Positions 1 to 12,252 of a stretch of 64,000 nucleotides of DNA are shown here, piece after piece. The notes beneath the pieces are model-generated. The model did no database searches, was not told where the DNA came from, and saw nothing but the letters and a program-made list of their open reading frames with translations. Made by a program: the position numbers and the translations under genes. Position 1 is the stretch's first letter, and each line of letters begins with the position of its first letter. The stretch comes from Brachypodium distachyon (lineage: Eukaryota; Streptophyta; Magnoliopsida; Poales; Poaceae): the NCBI RefSeq assembly GCF_000005505.3, contig NC_016132.3:38144914-38208913 (forward strand), read 5' to 3'.

Positions 1-1001
1 GCTTAGCTTCTGATGGACTTGGGCGTGCGGGCTGAAGAAGATGGGCCTAGGAGGAGGCTCGGCTGGGCTTGGGCGAGGGGGTTGACGGTGCAGGGTAGAG
101 GAATCACGCGGGGCGGACACGGCTACGAGGTGGAGGCGGCGCTTAGTGGAGAGGGGGCGCGCGGGCGGCCAGGTGGAGGCGGGGGCGGAGGCGCGGGCAA
201 GTGCGGGGAGTCCTGGGCGCGGGAGGTCGGTCGCCGGCGACGGAGCTGGGCGCTGGCGGCTCACGCGACAGAGAGCAGAGGAGGGGGCAAGCGGGAGGTG
301 CGCGCGAGGCAAGGACGCGGGGAGAGGGAGAGCGGCGCGTGGGGCGGACGCGGCCGACGGGGAGGCGGCTCCGACAAAGAGAGGCTCGGCGACGCAGAGC
401 GCGGAGCGGCCGGCGAGGTGGACGCGGGAGGCGCGCGCGGGGAGGCAGCAGGCGCGCGAGGCCGGGGAGAGAGAGGCGACGGGGGCGTGCGTGGGGAGCG
501 AGCTCAGGAGGAAGGGGGGCGCTGGCCATGGAAGAAGGCAGCGGGGAAGAAGGAAGAAGAAAGGGAAGAAGAAGGTGGCGGCGGCTGGAGGAAGAAAGGA
601 AGAAAAGAAAGGAAAATGGGGATTAGGGGGAAAACTAGGGTTTTGGCTTAATAGGCTTTTGGGCCAACAAAAGTCTCAAACCAAAATATAGATTTTGCAA
701 GATTAGTTTTCGCAATAAAAATAAGAGACAAGGGTGAGGTCTAATTAAACCCGGAACTAATTTGTCAAACCCAAATTAGCTTTTCTTTAAAATAATTTTA
801 GGCTTTTAGAAACACAGCAAAAAGACAAGCACACGACAACATAAAAGAAGTGACAGTTCGTGCAAACGAAATGTGGAATGATGCTAATGACATGGCAACA
901 TGTTAATGATGACATGAGCATAGCAACACGATGATGATAAATAAATTATAAAACAGTACAAAAGGGCTTAAAAGGAAAAGGATTGCTCTCGGGCTGTTAC
1001 A
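1..1001 (-). mobile_element. 3' LTR (partial) of a decayed Ty3/gypsy element
   Basis: Read on the minus strand, a purine-rich tract (about 1002-1015, with GTGGGGGACAAT) is followed at 1001 by TGTAACAGCCCGAG, the TG start and TGTAAC opening common in chromovirus LTRs. The LTR runs left and leaves the window at base 1, so its CA end is not seen. Positions 13-690 are very G-rich and give long open frames on both strands; these look compositional, with no recognisable domain. It belongs with the pol remnant at 1002-2110. LTR identity is inferred from position and start motif. Confidence 0.6.
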
Positions 1002-2110
1002 ATTGTCCCCCACTCAAAGGAATCGCGTCCCGAGATTCCAAAAGAAGGAAGGGAAGGATGTGGAATACTCGGTCCGACGATGGTCTTTGCGTTGCGATGC
1101 TTTGTCATTGAAGAGGTTGACGGTCTTGTCAAAAAGCGACATTCGGCTTCACGAAGGATGTGATCCAAACACTTCGGATAGGAAGGTCAAGGACTAGATA
1201 TAGAAGCAAAACAGAGCACCGGACACGTGAAAAACAACGTGTACCTTAGAGAGGTTGGTGGAATGTTGAAGCAAACAAGAAACTTGAAAAGACCATTGTA
1301 TCATAGATGAGCTTGTCCATGATACCTGAGCTATGTGCACCTCACCACAAAGTAACACGAAGAAAAGATTGACCACATGGTGCATATACCAAGACTGCAG
1401 TCTTGATCTTAGTGCAACCAAGTGAAAGCGAGAGGAGTGCCATGAGCTTCTTTGAGAAATAATTCTCTTAGACCTTGATGATTAAGAACAACGATGCATC
1501 CTTAAGAACAAAATCCCTTTGTCATCAGTCGTGAAACTCTTGGACACGGAATTATCAGCAATAATCTCATAAATGAGCTTATGGGCAAGGAGAAACAAAA
1601 AGTAGAGCATTCCGAATTTTGTCTTCCAACGTTGACATAACAATTAGGTCGGCAAGATAACCTTGTGGAATGAGTTCAAGGTTCAGTTTCACAAATTCCT
1701 CATGGAGAGCAGGTTGAGAAACCTTAAACATGAGGTTGTTGCAAAACGAATTGCGACTAAGGCGTCAGCCACAATAATAGCTTTTGCCCGAAGTGTGAAA
1801 TTGTCAAAACAAAGTCTTCGATGTTCTCAATTCAGCGTTACGGTCTGAGATTAAGATCATGTGGTGAAAACATACTTGAGGCTTTGGTTCTCGAAAAAGA
1901 TTTCGCAATGGTTGCCGAGCAAGTAATGTCACTAGACTTTGAGAGAAAGTGCAAGAATTCAAGATCATGAGTTGGATAGTTGTGTGTTCGTGAAAACGAA
2001 GTTGGCGAGACGCATACGCCACAACTTATTTATGATCTTGGAAGAGAATGGCGCCTAGACCTTAGTGAGAAACATCTCAAAAGATCCGAAAAGAGCTTGA
2101 AGAGTCTAAA
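1002..2110 (-). pseudogene. Decayed gypsy pol (RNase H, linker, integrase tail)
   Basis: Minus-strand translation shows, in gypsy order, a reverse transcriptase/RNase H segment with AYASRQLR (about 2019-1996) preceded by GLGAILFQD (about 2060), a linker containing VADAL (about 1772-1758) and an integrase tail with SKVH.VFHVSG (about 1252-1220). The pieces lie in different frames with many stops. In an active element these would copy the RNA genome and insert the cDNA; here nothing can be translated intact. It precedes the LTR at 1-1001 on the same strand, which fixes its orientation. Its 5' part is missing or unrecognisable beyond about 2110. Confidence 0.7.
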
Positions 2111-2559
2111 GGAGCTAGAACTAGAGAAGGGTATCAGAGTTAGGTTACAAATCTAGGAAAACTGTGGGTTAGGAAGCTTATCTTTCAAGATATGGAAACT
2201 CATCACACTGTGAGGTCCAAAGGAAACACTTATCCTTCTTGAAGATAATAGCGAAAGGAAGGCGACCTTGTAGAAGTTAGAACTTCAGGAAACTGGAATT
2301 TACCTAAGTTAAGGCCATACATTGATCCATCGGTCCAACGTAACAAGAGCTAATAATAAGAGTGGTCGATATGGGGGCCAATCCATCTCGCACCCAAACT
2401 ATCAACTTTGTACATGAATAGGTGGATTGAGCAACTTAACTCTTGGAATTTACAAAGGCAGGTAGAGAGATGGTGCAACAAGATTGGATAGAACAAGACG
2501 GAGATCTTCAGCAAGACTCTTCTGATTGGAGTTGTCAATAGAAGAGACAGTAGAAGGGT
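2111..2559. other. Unassigned junction between two gypsy remnants
   Basis: This stretch separates a minus-strand pol remnant from a plus-strand integrase remnant. I see no convincing domain, terminal repeat or target duplication. It may be decayed reverse transcriptase sequence from either neighbour. Confidence 0.4.
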
Positions 2560-3383
2560 GATGAAGCATTGGACAAACCGAGAGGGTTAATCAGATCCTT
2601 GAAGACATGTTGAGAGCCTGCGCTCTAGATTATGGATCCAGTTGGGATGACAACCTGCTGTATGCAGAATTCTCATACAACAACAGCTTCCAAGCCGGCA
2701 TTGGAATGTCACCGTTTGAAGCTCTGTATGGAAGGAAGTGCAGAACACCATTGTTATGAGATGGTGTAGGAGATCGTAGCCTATTCGGCCCGGATATGAT
2801 AAAGGATGCCGAAGAAAAGGTTAGACTCATCCAAGACCGACTGAAGGTAGCTCAGTCAAGGCAGAAGAGCTACGCGGATACAAAACATAGGGAGGTTACC
2901 TACGAGGCTGAAGATAGAGCGTATCTCAGAGTTTCACCGATACGCGGAGTTAAGAGATTTGGAATCAAGGGAAAGCTAGCACCCCGTTTCATTGGACCCT
3001 CAAGATCTTGTCACGCCAAGGAGAAGTGGCTTACAAACTGGACTTACCGGAAGCACTGTCCAATGTCCACAAGGTCTTTCATGTATCGCAACTAAAGAAG
3101 TGTCATCCTGAGATGGCCGACACATCACTGAGGGATACGATACCCCTAGAAGAAGTCCAACTACAGAGTGACCTCACCTATGAGGAGAAACCGATCAGAA
3201 TCTTGGATACAGCTGAGAGACAAACCCGATCCAAGACTATCAAGTTCTGCAAAGTTCAGTGGGACCATCACACTGAAGAGGAAGCCACTTGGGAACGCGA
3301 AGATGATCTTTGAGAAGACCACCCACACCTCTTTGCTGACCACACCGAATCTCGAGGACGAGATTCATCTTAAGGGGGGTTAG
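2560..3383 (+). pseudogene. Chromovirus integrase C-terminal half with chromodomain
   Basis: Plus-strand translation from about 2570 gives the end of a gypsy integrase core (GQTERVNQILEDMLRAC, then SPFEALYGRKC near 2710-2750), the GPxxV/KVFHVSQLKKC module (about 3065-3100) and a C-terminal chromodomain (KVQWDHHTEEEATWERED, about 3250-3305). A chromodomain on the integrase marks the chromovirus branch; the HTEEEATWE form fits Tekay/Del. Stops (after CRTPLL near 2757) and frame changes show that it is dead. A polypurine tract, TTAAGGGGGG (3370-3379), lies just before the LTR at 3387. The 5' LTR, gag, protease and reverse transcriptase are absent. Confidence 0.85.
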
Positions 3384-3386
3384 GTC

Positions 3387-6300
3387 TGTAACATCCCAAA
3401 AATTTCGAACTTTTACATGTGCATTGCATCCATGAGCATCATGCCACAATTGCATATTTGAATTCAAATTTGAATCTCAAAAGGCTTTGGAAAGATTTTA
3501 TTTCAATTTAAACCCTAGGATTTACACCCATTTAAGCTTTGGAACTTCAAACCAATAAGGTTTATTTATAAAAGGGGTTTATTGCATAGATAATCTATCA
3601 CATAATTTTTGGATAATTATTTGGAGTTGAAAAACTATTCTATTTAAATAGTTATATAGCCCTAAAGGCATTTATAGGGCAAATGCATTTTTACATATTT
3701 TATGTTGAGGGGAAATTACTCCCAAAAGTTGAATCATGATAGAACATGATTTTACAAATTTTCTGGAATTTATTTGGACCAATTTGGAGTTCAAAATCAA
3801 AAGTTATCAAAGAAATGAGAAAAGGGAAAAAAAAAAAGAGAAACGGACCGGCCCGGCCATTTTGGGCCGAACCGGCCCATTCCTCACTCGCGCGCAGCCC
3901 AGCCCAGCAGCGCCTAGCGTCCGCGCCCGCACCCGCTGACAGGTGGGACCCACCTGTCAGGGGCTTCGTCCTCGCGGGGAAAGCTCCCGCGATCTCCGCC
4001 GCCGGCGCGTTGCCGCCGTGACGCCCGCCCCGTTGATTCCGGCCTTCCTAGAGTGAGCTGCCCGCGTCCTTTAAAAGCCCGAGCGCCCCGCTTCATTTCC
4101 CCTTTGCTCGCTCTCTCTCTTACGCGTCCATGCCGCCGCGATTGCTCGCCGGAACCCTAGCGCCGCCCGCCGCCGTTTTCCTTCGTCGCCGGTGAACCCT
4201 AAGGGTAAGCGCCGCCATCTTCTTCCCCCTCTTCTTCTACTCCTCCATGCGCTTCGCTTGACGCACGCCGTCTTTGCTCTCGTGCACTGCAGCTCCCTGG
4301 CGACCCGAGCCCGAAGCTCGCCGGAGCTCCGCCGCCCGCCGTCGTCTTCGCGCCGTCCTAGACGTCAGCTCCGCTGTCCCTGAGCGCCGCCGACCGCGTC
4401 CCCGACCCTGCCTTGACGCGCCGCTCCGTCCCCGCACCTCCCCGTGCCGTCAGCTTCACCGGAGAAGCCGCCCGCCCGTGCCCGCGCCGCCGTCTCCCTC
4501 GTCTCCGGTGACCGCCGCCGCCGCAGGTGAAACCCTAGCCCATCTCGGCCGTTGGATCTTGATCAACGGTCAAGATTAAATCGGATTATTTCACTTAAAC
4601 GAAACGGTACCAACCAATCAGGAACTGTCACGTGGCACGGTAAAATAAAAATAAAGATCTAATTTTAATCCCCCAGAATAATTAAATGGCACTTTTGCAG
4701 AAAAGCCCCTGTAACTTCAAATGATCATATCTTTTAATCTGTTTGGCCAAATTTGAAAGCCCGTGTAGAATCTTTTGGCACTGTCCAATTTTAAATTTGA
4801 ATTTTTGAATCACATTCAAATTACAGAATAGGGTTTAATACCATTTAAATCATAACTAATTATTTAGAAGTCCTTTTTGAATGAAACCAGTGCCCAAAAT
4901 TTTGTTTAATTATCCTCTGTCCAATGGGATAGAGAAATAAATATTTTGAATTAAATTATTTGACGGATGCCAATAAAACCTTATTTAAGGTTTTAATAAA
5001 TTGTTTTTGCCCTTTTATTTAAAACCCTAATGCATTTGTTTTAATTACTTATGCTTAGGATCAGTTGATCACCCAAATAAAATAAACCCAATCATGTCAC
5101 ATGTTTGCATTGCATCATAGCAGACATTCTTTTGTCATGATTGAATTGTGTGTTGATGTGTGTGTATATTGTTTGTACTTGAATAGTTTTCTCGGAGAGC
5201 GAACCTTGTGATTGTGATGAGTGTTTGAACTCCAACTGCTACCAAGGCAAGTTCACTTTGATCATATCCTACTACTATTTGTTTTTAAATACTTATGCAT
5301 TTGAGTTGTTTGTAGAAATGCATTGATAGGACTATTACTCGTACTTATGCTAGCTATGATTGACCTATTAGCTATAGGGTTACCTTTGCCATGAATCCTC
5401 CACCGGTTGCCATCGTGATTAGAATTTCTTAGCCATGCTATGTTAGCAAACGTGGGAGGGAATCTCAATCACTGTGAAATGATGATGTGGAGTGATTTTG
5501 GAAACTTGGCAAAACAACCCTAATGAACCATCCTGGGTGGACTGCTTTGAGATTTTGAGATGTTATGTGATGTCAGGTCCATTTCTATGGGTCCCTCTGA
5601 GTCGAGTCTCCGTGGATTCGGAGATGGATCGTCCATGGACGTCTCTTCCGTGGATTCGGGGAGCGCTTGCGTCGCAAATGTGGAATGCCACCTGGGGTAT
5701 CAGAGGCTGGACTAGTTTCCTGTTTAGTAGCTTCCAGTACAACCACAAGCTAAATGGGCTCTGGCTGGATGGAGTAAGAAATATGAACCCAGATCCGAGG
5801 GATTGTACTGAGGTAGTTGTGTAGGTGGGAGCGCGGGTCCCTCAGGTGGTCTGGGGAAATATGTTCTGAAAATTCTTGAAGTCGATGCCGTTGCTACTCT
5901 ACTCTGAGGACAGCAAGGGATTAACACGTCGAATTCTTGTGGGGAATGTGTACAACCTCTCGAGAGTGTCAAACTAAGTATTTAGCCATGTCCCCGGTTA
6001 CGGACAATTATGAGCAACTAGATATTGGGGCCGTAAGGAAGGTCTCACTCATTCCAATTTCTTAAATAAAATGAATGGTTTGAACAGGGTAGGGCACTTG
6101 ATGTATCCACTCAATGTGCTCTAGGTTAATAGGAGCATGGGTGTTTCTACCCCGTGTCCATTAGTTAAGAATATTGTAACATTCTTTTGTAGCAAGATAA
6201 ACTATGTTTTTGTTACCATGCCATAAAGCCTGAACCCCACTATACCTCAATTGCATATACTTGGTAGGATCTGTTATAACTTCCAGGTGAGCTTGCCAAT

Positions 6301-6692
6301 ACATTCAATGTATTGACCACGTAGTGGCTGGAATTAATAACGCAGGTGAATCTGACGAAGAGTGAGGTTCGTCGATGTTCTTTGGGTCATGTGCTTACAT
6401 TCGAACATGCTCTCTCCTCTGGGAGTAGATGAGGCCCATTTGCTCTACTTTTCCGCTGCAGTTTTATGATACAATGTTATCATTGTTTTGAAACACTATT
6501 TGTTTATGCTGGCCTAAGAGGTCATGCGAATTTGTAAGTATAATTAAGTTCTGGATGATACGATGTAATAAAGTACATTTTGACTACTGTATCTTGGTAT
6601 TACATCTTGAACTGTGTGTGCTAGTGAGTCGATCCAAGGACTAGCACAAATAAGCACAGAGATCGAACCCTAGTAAGGGGACGGTCGCTTCA
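3387..6692 (+). mobile_element. 3' LTR of a Tekay/Del-type chromovirus (3306 bp)
   Basis: It starts TGTAACATCCCAAA directly after the polypurine tract and ends GGTCGCTTCA at 6692, giving TG...CA ends. Its length, 3306 bp, equals that of the solo LTR at 52095-55400, to which it is related throughout but diverged. An A-rich stretch (3825-3845) precedes a GC-rich part (3850-4520) with a TATA-like TTTAAAAG at 4070-4077, probably the element promoter. Short ORFs inside are not genes. At its right edge the LTR abuts CACTA transposase sequence with no spacer, so the element inserted in, or recombined with, that transposon. No partner target duplication is seen because the 5' end is missing. Confidence 0.88.
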
Positions 6693-8274
6693 GCCTTGGA
6701 GGATGCTACCTTCAGGACGCCCTCGGTTACGAACATAGCGCTTCAAAACCCTGTTGTATCGTTCGGGCCCATACATGTTGTGCAAAAAAGATGGCCCTAG
6801 GCACAATATCTCGTCGACGATATGGACCATTAAATGGACCATGACATCGAAGAATGTCGGAGGGAAGTACTTCTCAAATTCACACAATATCTGTACCATC
6901 ATAGGTTGCAGTAAGAGACAACGCTTCACGGTAATTGAATTTTGCGAGATTGTGTCAAAAAGTCACAAAGCTTCATCACTGTCTCTCTTACCCCAGGCTC
7001 CATGGCACCCCTGATTGCAACTGGGAGTAACTGCGTGATAATCACATGGCAGTCGTGAGACTTCATACCAACTAGCTTGTGACTCTTCATGTCAACGAGC
7101 CGCTTGATGTTGGAGGAGTAGTTCGAAGGGACTTTGATGCCTCAAAAGCGCTCGCACACTCTTTGCAGCTCATCCTTGCTCAGATTGTAACAAGCAGGAT
7201 TAAAACATGTAGTCACCGTCACGAAACCATTTTTGTCTTCCAGTGACTCTTGTTCTTCTGCCCACAGTTCTTTCCGTATCTTCAAAATTTCCAAGTCTTT
7301 CCTTGCCTTCAGTCCGTCTTTCGTCTTGTCAGGGATGTTCATCAACAATCCCAACACGCTATCACATACATTTTTCTCGACGTGCATCACATCAATGCTG
7401 TGTCGGCATCTTAAGTGTGGCCAGTATGGCAGGCCCCAGAATACAGATCTCCTCTTCCACACGGAGGTGTTCGGGCCGTCCTTATCTTTGACATTTTTTG
7501 CTTTCCCAGGCCTAACCTCCAGATCCTTGACAATATCGTAGATTTCAAAGCCAGACTTTTCCCTAGGTTTACCCTCGTGCTCTTCCTTTCCGTTGAAGCT
7601 CTCCGCATCAAGCCTCCACGGGTCTTTAGGGTGCAACCAACGTCGGTGTCCCATGTACACAATTTTGCGTGATGTGGGCAACATCTCCGATATTGTATTC
7701 TCCGCGCACTTTGTACATGCCGTGTACCCTTTTGTGCACTGGCATGATGTATTACCGTTTGCTGGGTAGTCATGCACACAAGTCAGCAACGCTGCTCTAA
7801 GGGTGAAGTACTCCTCCCTGCGAGCGTCCCAAACCTTTCTACCTGTATTCCAAAGTTCAGCAAGCTCATCCTTCACTAGCTGAAGATAAACATTTAGGTC
7901 AGCTCCGGATTGCTTTGGGCCTTGAATGAGCATACACAGGTGGATGTACTTCTTCTTCATGATTAACCATGGAGGAAGGTTGTACACAAATATGATCACT
8001 GGCCATGTGTTGTGCGTGCTGCTCATGTTGTCGAATGGATTGATTCTGTCAGTGCTCAGCCCTAGCCTTAGGTTCCTGGGATCACTGGCGAAATCTGGGA
8101 ATTCCGCGTCCAAGGTCCTCCATTGAGCAGCATCGGCTGGGTGTTTGAGGATCCCGGCTTCAGTATTGTCTGTACGGTACTCTCCATCTGGATCATACAT
8201 CTTCTCACGCGGATCGTGATAGACTGGTCTCACTGCATCCTTCAAGTTCTGAAACCAACGCTCAAACCAACTAC
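6693..8274 (-). pseudogene. CACTA TNP2-like transposase, C-terminal part
   Basis: The minus strand from 8245 to 7142 gives a 367-codon open stretch typical of the TNP2 transposase family (Pfam Transposase_21 type): a DNMSSTHNTWPVI/NLPPWL block, GPKQSGADLNVYL, then a Cys-rich NTSCQCTKGYTACTKC segment and a HSIDVMHVEKNVCDS block. A TGA at 7142-7144 breaks the frame, but homology continues: about 6929-6690 matches the DUF4218-type tail (FPPTFFDVMVHL, PERYNRVLKRYVRNRGRPEGS). The sequence then stops at the LTR at 6692. TNP2 proteins cut and join the CACTA ends; this copy is broken by the internal stop, by the loss of its end and by the 10-kb insertion at 8274. Confidence 0.88.
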
Positions 8275-9279
8275 TGTCGCACCAGTGGCACCCGGGGTAC
8301 CACCGCTGCGCGACGCGTGGGCCCCATTTCTGAGTTCCCGGGAAGCTTTCATCCCGGGCCGCGGCTACGGGCGGCCCGGCAAGCTACCAGCCCGGAAGGG
8401 GCTAGTGGGGCTTCAGGGAACATTCCCGCCTGGGCACCTCTCGGGAAGTTGCTTCCCAGGGGAGGTTCCGAGGTGCGCTGGGCCCGGGTGCTTCCCGGGG
8501 TCGACTTGCCGGGACTGGAGGTTCCCGGGCGCATGCCCCCGCCTCAGGCGTGGGGCCCAGTGGTTAGATCAACAGCGCCACGCGGGCGCGTGGCGGGCGT
8601 GGGATGCGCGGTCCCACCAGGGCAAGGAGTGAAGCGCACGGCTCAGTTAACGAGCCGACCGACGGGTACTTACCCGTCCGATCAAAGGAACAATGGCTAT
8701 CCAGTCCTACCCTAGGGTTTTAGACCCCTAGTGGCGGAGGTGGCATCCATGCACGCCACCAGCTCTCCGGGGGGAGTTGTGTGCCTCCCCGCTGGACATT
8801 TGTAGCCGATGCACCGTGGCACTTGTGGCATCCCCTTGTGTATAAAAGGAGGACCCATGCCAACGGTAAGGGGGTTCCACATTTTCTTTGGCTCAGTTCA
8901 GTAAGTTCACTCAATCTGGCTCGACAGAAGCTTAGTTGGCTCCAGTAGAGAGCCACCAGAGAGCAGTGGGGAGTACCTAGCCACTGAGAGAAAGCCCGGG
9001 AGCTTGCCCGGCAACTTGTAAACATTTGATCCACGATCAATATCAGCCCAGACAAGCAGGACGCAGGGTTTTACACCTCCGGGTGGCCCGAACCTAGGTA
9101 AAAAACGTGCATGTGTTTGTTCCCGGGTGAGCGCGCACCACTAGCACTCCATCTCGCTGGTCCCGCAGGGCCCCATCGGCCGTGCCGGTGATCGCCGGGT
9201 CTCTGCCCAGACGCCCCTACCGAACCTAAAAGGGGGCCATGGCCGCACGCCCTCAGTGTCGGAGCACTGTGCGACGACA
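8275..9279 (+). mobile_element. 5' LTR of element B
   Basis: It runs from TGTCGCACCAGTGG to GCGACGACA (1005 bp). TATAAAAG at 8841-8848 is the likely promoter; the shared motif also occurs in the 3' LTR (17964-17971) and in solo LTR E (37996-38003). The candidate primer-binding region, GGGCGCGCCAGGTAGGG, follows at about 9282. Confidence 0.92.
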
Positions 9280-9299
9280 TCGGGCGCGCCAGGTAGGGG
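9280..9299 (+). promoter_or_regulatory. Candidate primer-binding site of element B
   Basis: The bases just after the 5' LTR contain GGCGCGCCAGGTAGGGG. The same sequence lies next to the 5' LTRs of C (about 46799-46818, minus) and D (about 43790-43809, minus, with one change). That conservation and position indicate the tRNA primer site; I do not name the tRNA. Confidence 0.6.
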
Positions 9300-9387
9300 G
9301 CGCGTGAGTAGAGCCTCTCGGTAACCGTCGGCAGCAGCGTTAGCATCGACGTCAGCCTCACTTTCTTCGGTGACGGGATCAGCCGCC

Positions 9388-10892
9388 ATGCCCCCCAAGC
9401 GGGCTGGCGATCCACGGATAGACTCGCGTGAAGCCCCAGCGGCACACACGCGGTCGCACGACGTGCGACCCGAGTCGGGGGCTCAAGAGAACCCTGAGCC
9501 CTCGAGGGTGCAGCAAACGCAGCTGCCTCCACCGCCTCCTCGGCCGTCTGCTGACAATCGGCCGAGGGGGCCGGCTGCCCCCAGTGTCGGGGCCAGTCAC
9601 GCGAGCGGGCATGGTGCCGACCGCGCCGGCCAGCGTGTTGGGTCGCGGGCCAAGGATGCCCCGCGGCAGCGGCACCAGGGCCACACCGCGTCGCGGGCAA
9701 CCCCTGGGAGTTCGCACCCTGTGCACCCGGTGGCGTCCAGGGCCAGAGCGGGAAGTAGCCGCTCGGAAAACCGACCGCCCCCCGCACGAACCCCGGCGGA
9801 AGCCATCATCGCCGCGCGCATCATGGTGCGGTACGAGCCGCAGCAGGGCACACCGGCGCACGAGGCGTGGGGCGAGGAGTTGGAAGCGCTTCTCGCCCTG
9901 GCCGCCCAGCAGCCGCAAGGCGAGGGTGCCCCTGTAGGCTCCGGCCACGGGCAGAACCCGGAGCACGGAGACGCGCCACCCGCCTCACAACGGAGGGAGA
10001 ACCCTCCCCCTCCTCAGGGAGGCCAAGGAGACGGGGGCCCGGAGGGGTCCTCAAACTCGTCGCCCACCGTTCCGGGGGGCGATGCGCGTGGCATCTTGAA
10101 TGCCCGCCAGCAGGAGGATTTGCGCCGGCGCTCAGGCGCGAGGTGGAGTGCCAGCGCCAGCAGGAGCAGGAAGACACTCCCCTGGGCCCCGAGGACTGCT
10201 GCACCGTGTTCACACACGAACTGCGGCGGGTGACGTGGCCCCGCAAGTTCCGAGCGCCCACGCTCGGTGCATATGATGGGACCGCCAACCCCAAGGTTTT
10301 CCTCCTGACCTACACGCTGGGCATGCATGCCATCGGCGCCGACGACAAGGTCAGGGTGAACTGGTTCCCGATGGTCCTGAAAGGATCAGCGCGAATCTGG
10401 TTGCTCAACCTGCCCGCCGGGTCCATCGCCACTTGGGCGGACCTGCGCGAGCAGTTCGTGAGCGCGTTCCAGGGCGGCTATAAGCGCCCGGGAACCATGG
10501 CGGAGCTGCACACTATCGTGCAGAAACCGGGAGAGACGTTTCGGGCCTTCGTCAACCGTTTCTCCAACCTCTCCTATTCCATCCCGGAGGCGGAAGCGGC
10601 CGCCATCATCAACACCTTCGCCATCAACATCCGCGATACCAAGATGCGCGAGAAGCTGAGCACGCATCGGATCCGGACGACGCAGGACTTGTACGCCCTG
10701 GCGGACAAATACGCCATGGCCGAGGAAGGGCGCCTAGCACCCGAGCTGGCAGCGCAGGCTACCGCGAGCCCTGGCGAGGGCTCGTAGAAGAAGGGTTCCC
10801 GCAAGCGCAGCGGGAAACAAGTCCTCGTTGCGGACTCGGAGGCTCCTGCCGCGAGGCCCGCGAAGATGGCCTCGCCGGGTGGAGAGTCTGGC
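9388..10892 (+). pseudogene. gag of element B
   Basis: The start MPPKRAGD at 9388 is shared with C and D. A Pro/Arg-rich N-terminal half is followed by the retrotransposon Gag core (about 10260-10700: KVFLLTYTLGMHAIGADD, GSARIWLLNLP, WADLREQFVSAF, ETFRAFVNRFSNL). The frame changes near 10128, and a TAG at 10785-10787 replaces the Gln codon kept in C (GSQKK there). The CCHC zinc knuckle present in C and D is missing because sequence is deleted from about 10893 to the reverse transcriptase. Gag would build the particle that packages element RNA. Confidence 0.85.
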
Positions 10893-10894
10893 TG

Positions 10895-11616
10895 ATTGAT
10901 GACCTGCGTGAGACGTTCGACAACCTCCGCAGGATCAAGCTCAAGCTGAACCCCGATAAGTGCACCTTCGGTGTCAACTCCGGGCAGCTTCTGGGTTTCT
11001 TGGTTTCACACTGGGGGATACAGGCCAACCCGACCAAGATAGAAGCTATCGAGAAGATGGAGGCCCCCCGCAAGGTGAGAGATGTCCAGCGCCTCAACGG
11101 CTGTATTGCCGCGCTGGGGTGTTTCATCTCCAGGTGGGCGAGCGTGCCCTGCCTTTCTTCAGGGTAATGAAGAAGAAGGATCCAGTCGACTGGACTCCCG
11201 AGGCCGAGGCAGCGTTCCAGGAACTCAAGCAGTACCTGAGGTCGCCACCCATCCTCGTCGCCCCCAAGCTGGGCGAGCCGCTGCTACTCTACCTAGTGGT
11301 GAGTGACCAGGTGGTCAACTCGGTGCTGGTTGCCGAGAGGGAGGAAGACATCCCGGGGACTGGTGCTGCGGGGCAGGGGGCTGAGCGGCCCCCGGCAACC
11401 GCCTCAGACCCGGGGACTGCCCCCGAGTCGGCAACCTCGGCACCGCGGAAGCGGTTGATGCAGCACCCGGTGTACTTCGTTAGTACGGTGCTGCATGACG
11501 CGCGGACATGGTACCCGCAAGTACAGAAGCTTCTTCTGGGGATTCTCCTTGCGTCCCGCAAGCTGCGCCACTACTTCCAGATGCACCGCGTCACGGTGGT
11601 GTCTGGGTTCTGCAAT
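10895..11616 (+). pseudogene. Element B: reverse transcriptase C-terminus and first RNase H
   Basis: After the deletion junction the sequence resumes in the reverse transcriptase thumb (DLRETFDNLRRIKLKLNP, GQLLGFLVSH), then the RNase H-like half ([44 protein letters not shown]). The YMDD active-site region is absent because it lies in the deleted part. An indel near 11612 shifts the frame at VSGFC, where C and D continue with LERALT. Confidence 0.85.
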
Positions 11617-11618
11617 TG

Positions 11619-12252
11619 AGCGAGCCCTCACCAACCGTGAAGCCACCGGGAGGGTGGCCGAATGGAGGATGGAGTTGTCGGAGTTCGACCTCTACTTCGC
11701 CAACTCCAAAAGCATTAAGAGCACGGCCCTTGCGGATTTCGTCGCGGAATGGACGTGCACGGGCGTAGAAGAAAGTGAGCCGGAGACCAGCCTGCCCGGC
11801 AAGCTGGATGAGGACCACTGGGTCCTCTACTTCGACGGTGCGTTCAGTCTTCAGGGAGCAGGCGCCGGGGTCGTCATCGAGTCACCAATAGGGGACCAGT
11901 TGAGGTTCGCTGTTCAACTCGACTTCGCTAACTCCACCAACAATACAGCGGAGGACGAGGGCCTGCTTGCCGGGTTGCGGGCAGCGGTCGCCCTCGACAT
12001 TAAGCGCCTGGTTGATCGTGGCGATTCCCAGCTCGTGATCAACCAGGTGAACAAGGACTACGACTGCACTCAAATGGCGCCGTATGTGGAGGAGGTCCGC
12101 AAGCTAGAGCGAAAGTTCAAAGGTTTGCGCTTCAAACACGTCAAGCGGAAGGATAACTTCGCTGCTGACGTGCTGGCCAAGATGGCAGCAGAGCGCCGAA
12201 AGCCTCCGGCGGGAGTGTTCCGCCAGAAGCAAGTGGCTCCTTCAGTTGCCCC
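11619..12252 (+). pseudogene. Element B: archaeal-type RNase H
   Basis: This open stretch starts [11 protein letters not shown] and carries the additional RNase H that defines Tat elements: [14 protein letters not shown] (first Asp), NNTAEDEGLLAGL (Glu), LVDRGDSQLVINQ (Asp) and DNFAADVLAKM (Asp). The four catalytic acids are visible. It ends at a TAG (12254-12256) where D has CAG (SVAPQPAAG), a single C-to-T change. The domain degrades the RNA of RNA-DNA hybrids. Confidence 0.85.

Noticed and set aside
13..691. Long GC-rich ORFs on both strands (up to 212 codons)
   Set aside because: Composition is low-complexity Arg/Gly/Ala in all frames, no domain is visible, and the region lies inside an LTR.
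1663..1848. Plus-strand ORF starting MWNEFKVQFHKF, resembling a Gag segment
   Set aside because: The opposite strand at the same place reads the conserved VADAL linker of a gypsy pol in the right order with its neighbours; the Gag likeness is chance.
4192..4579. ORFs in the GC-rich part of the chromovirus LTR as host exons
   Set aside because: The related LTR at 52800-53220 has the same kind of region with different reading frames, so no protein is conserved.
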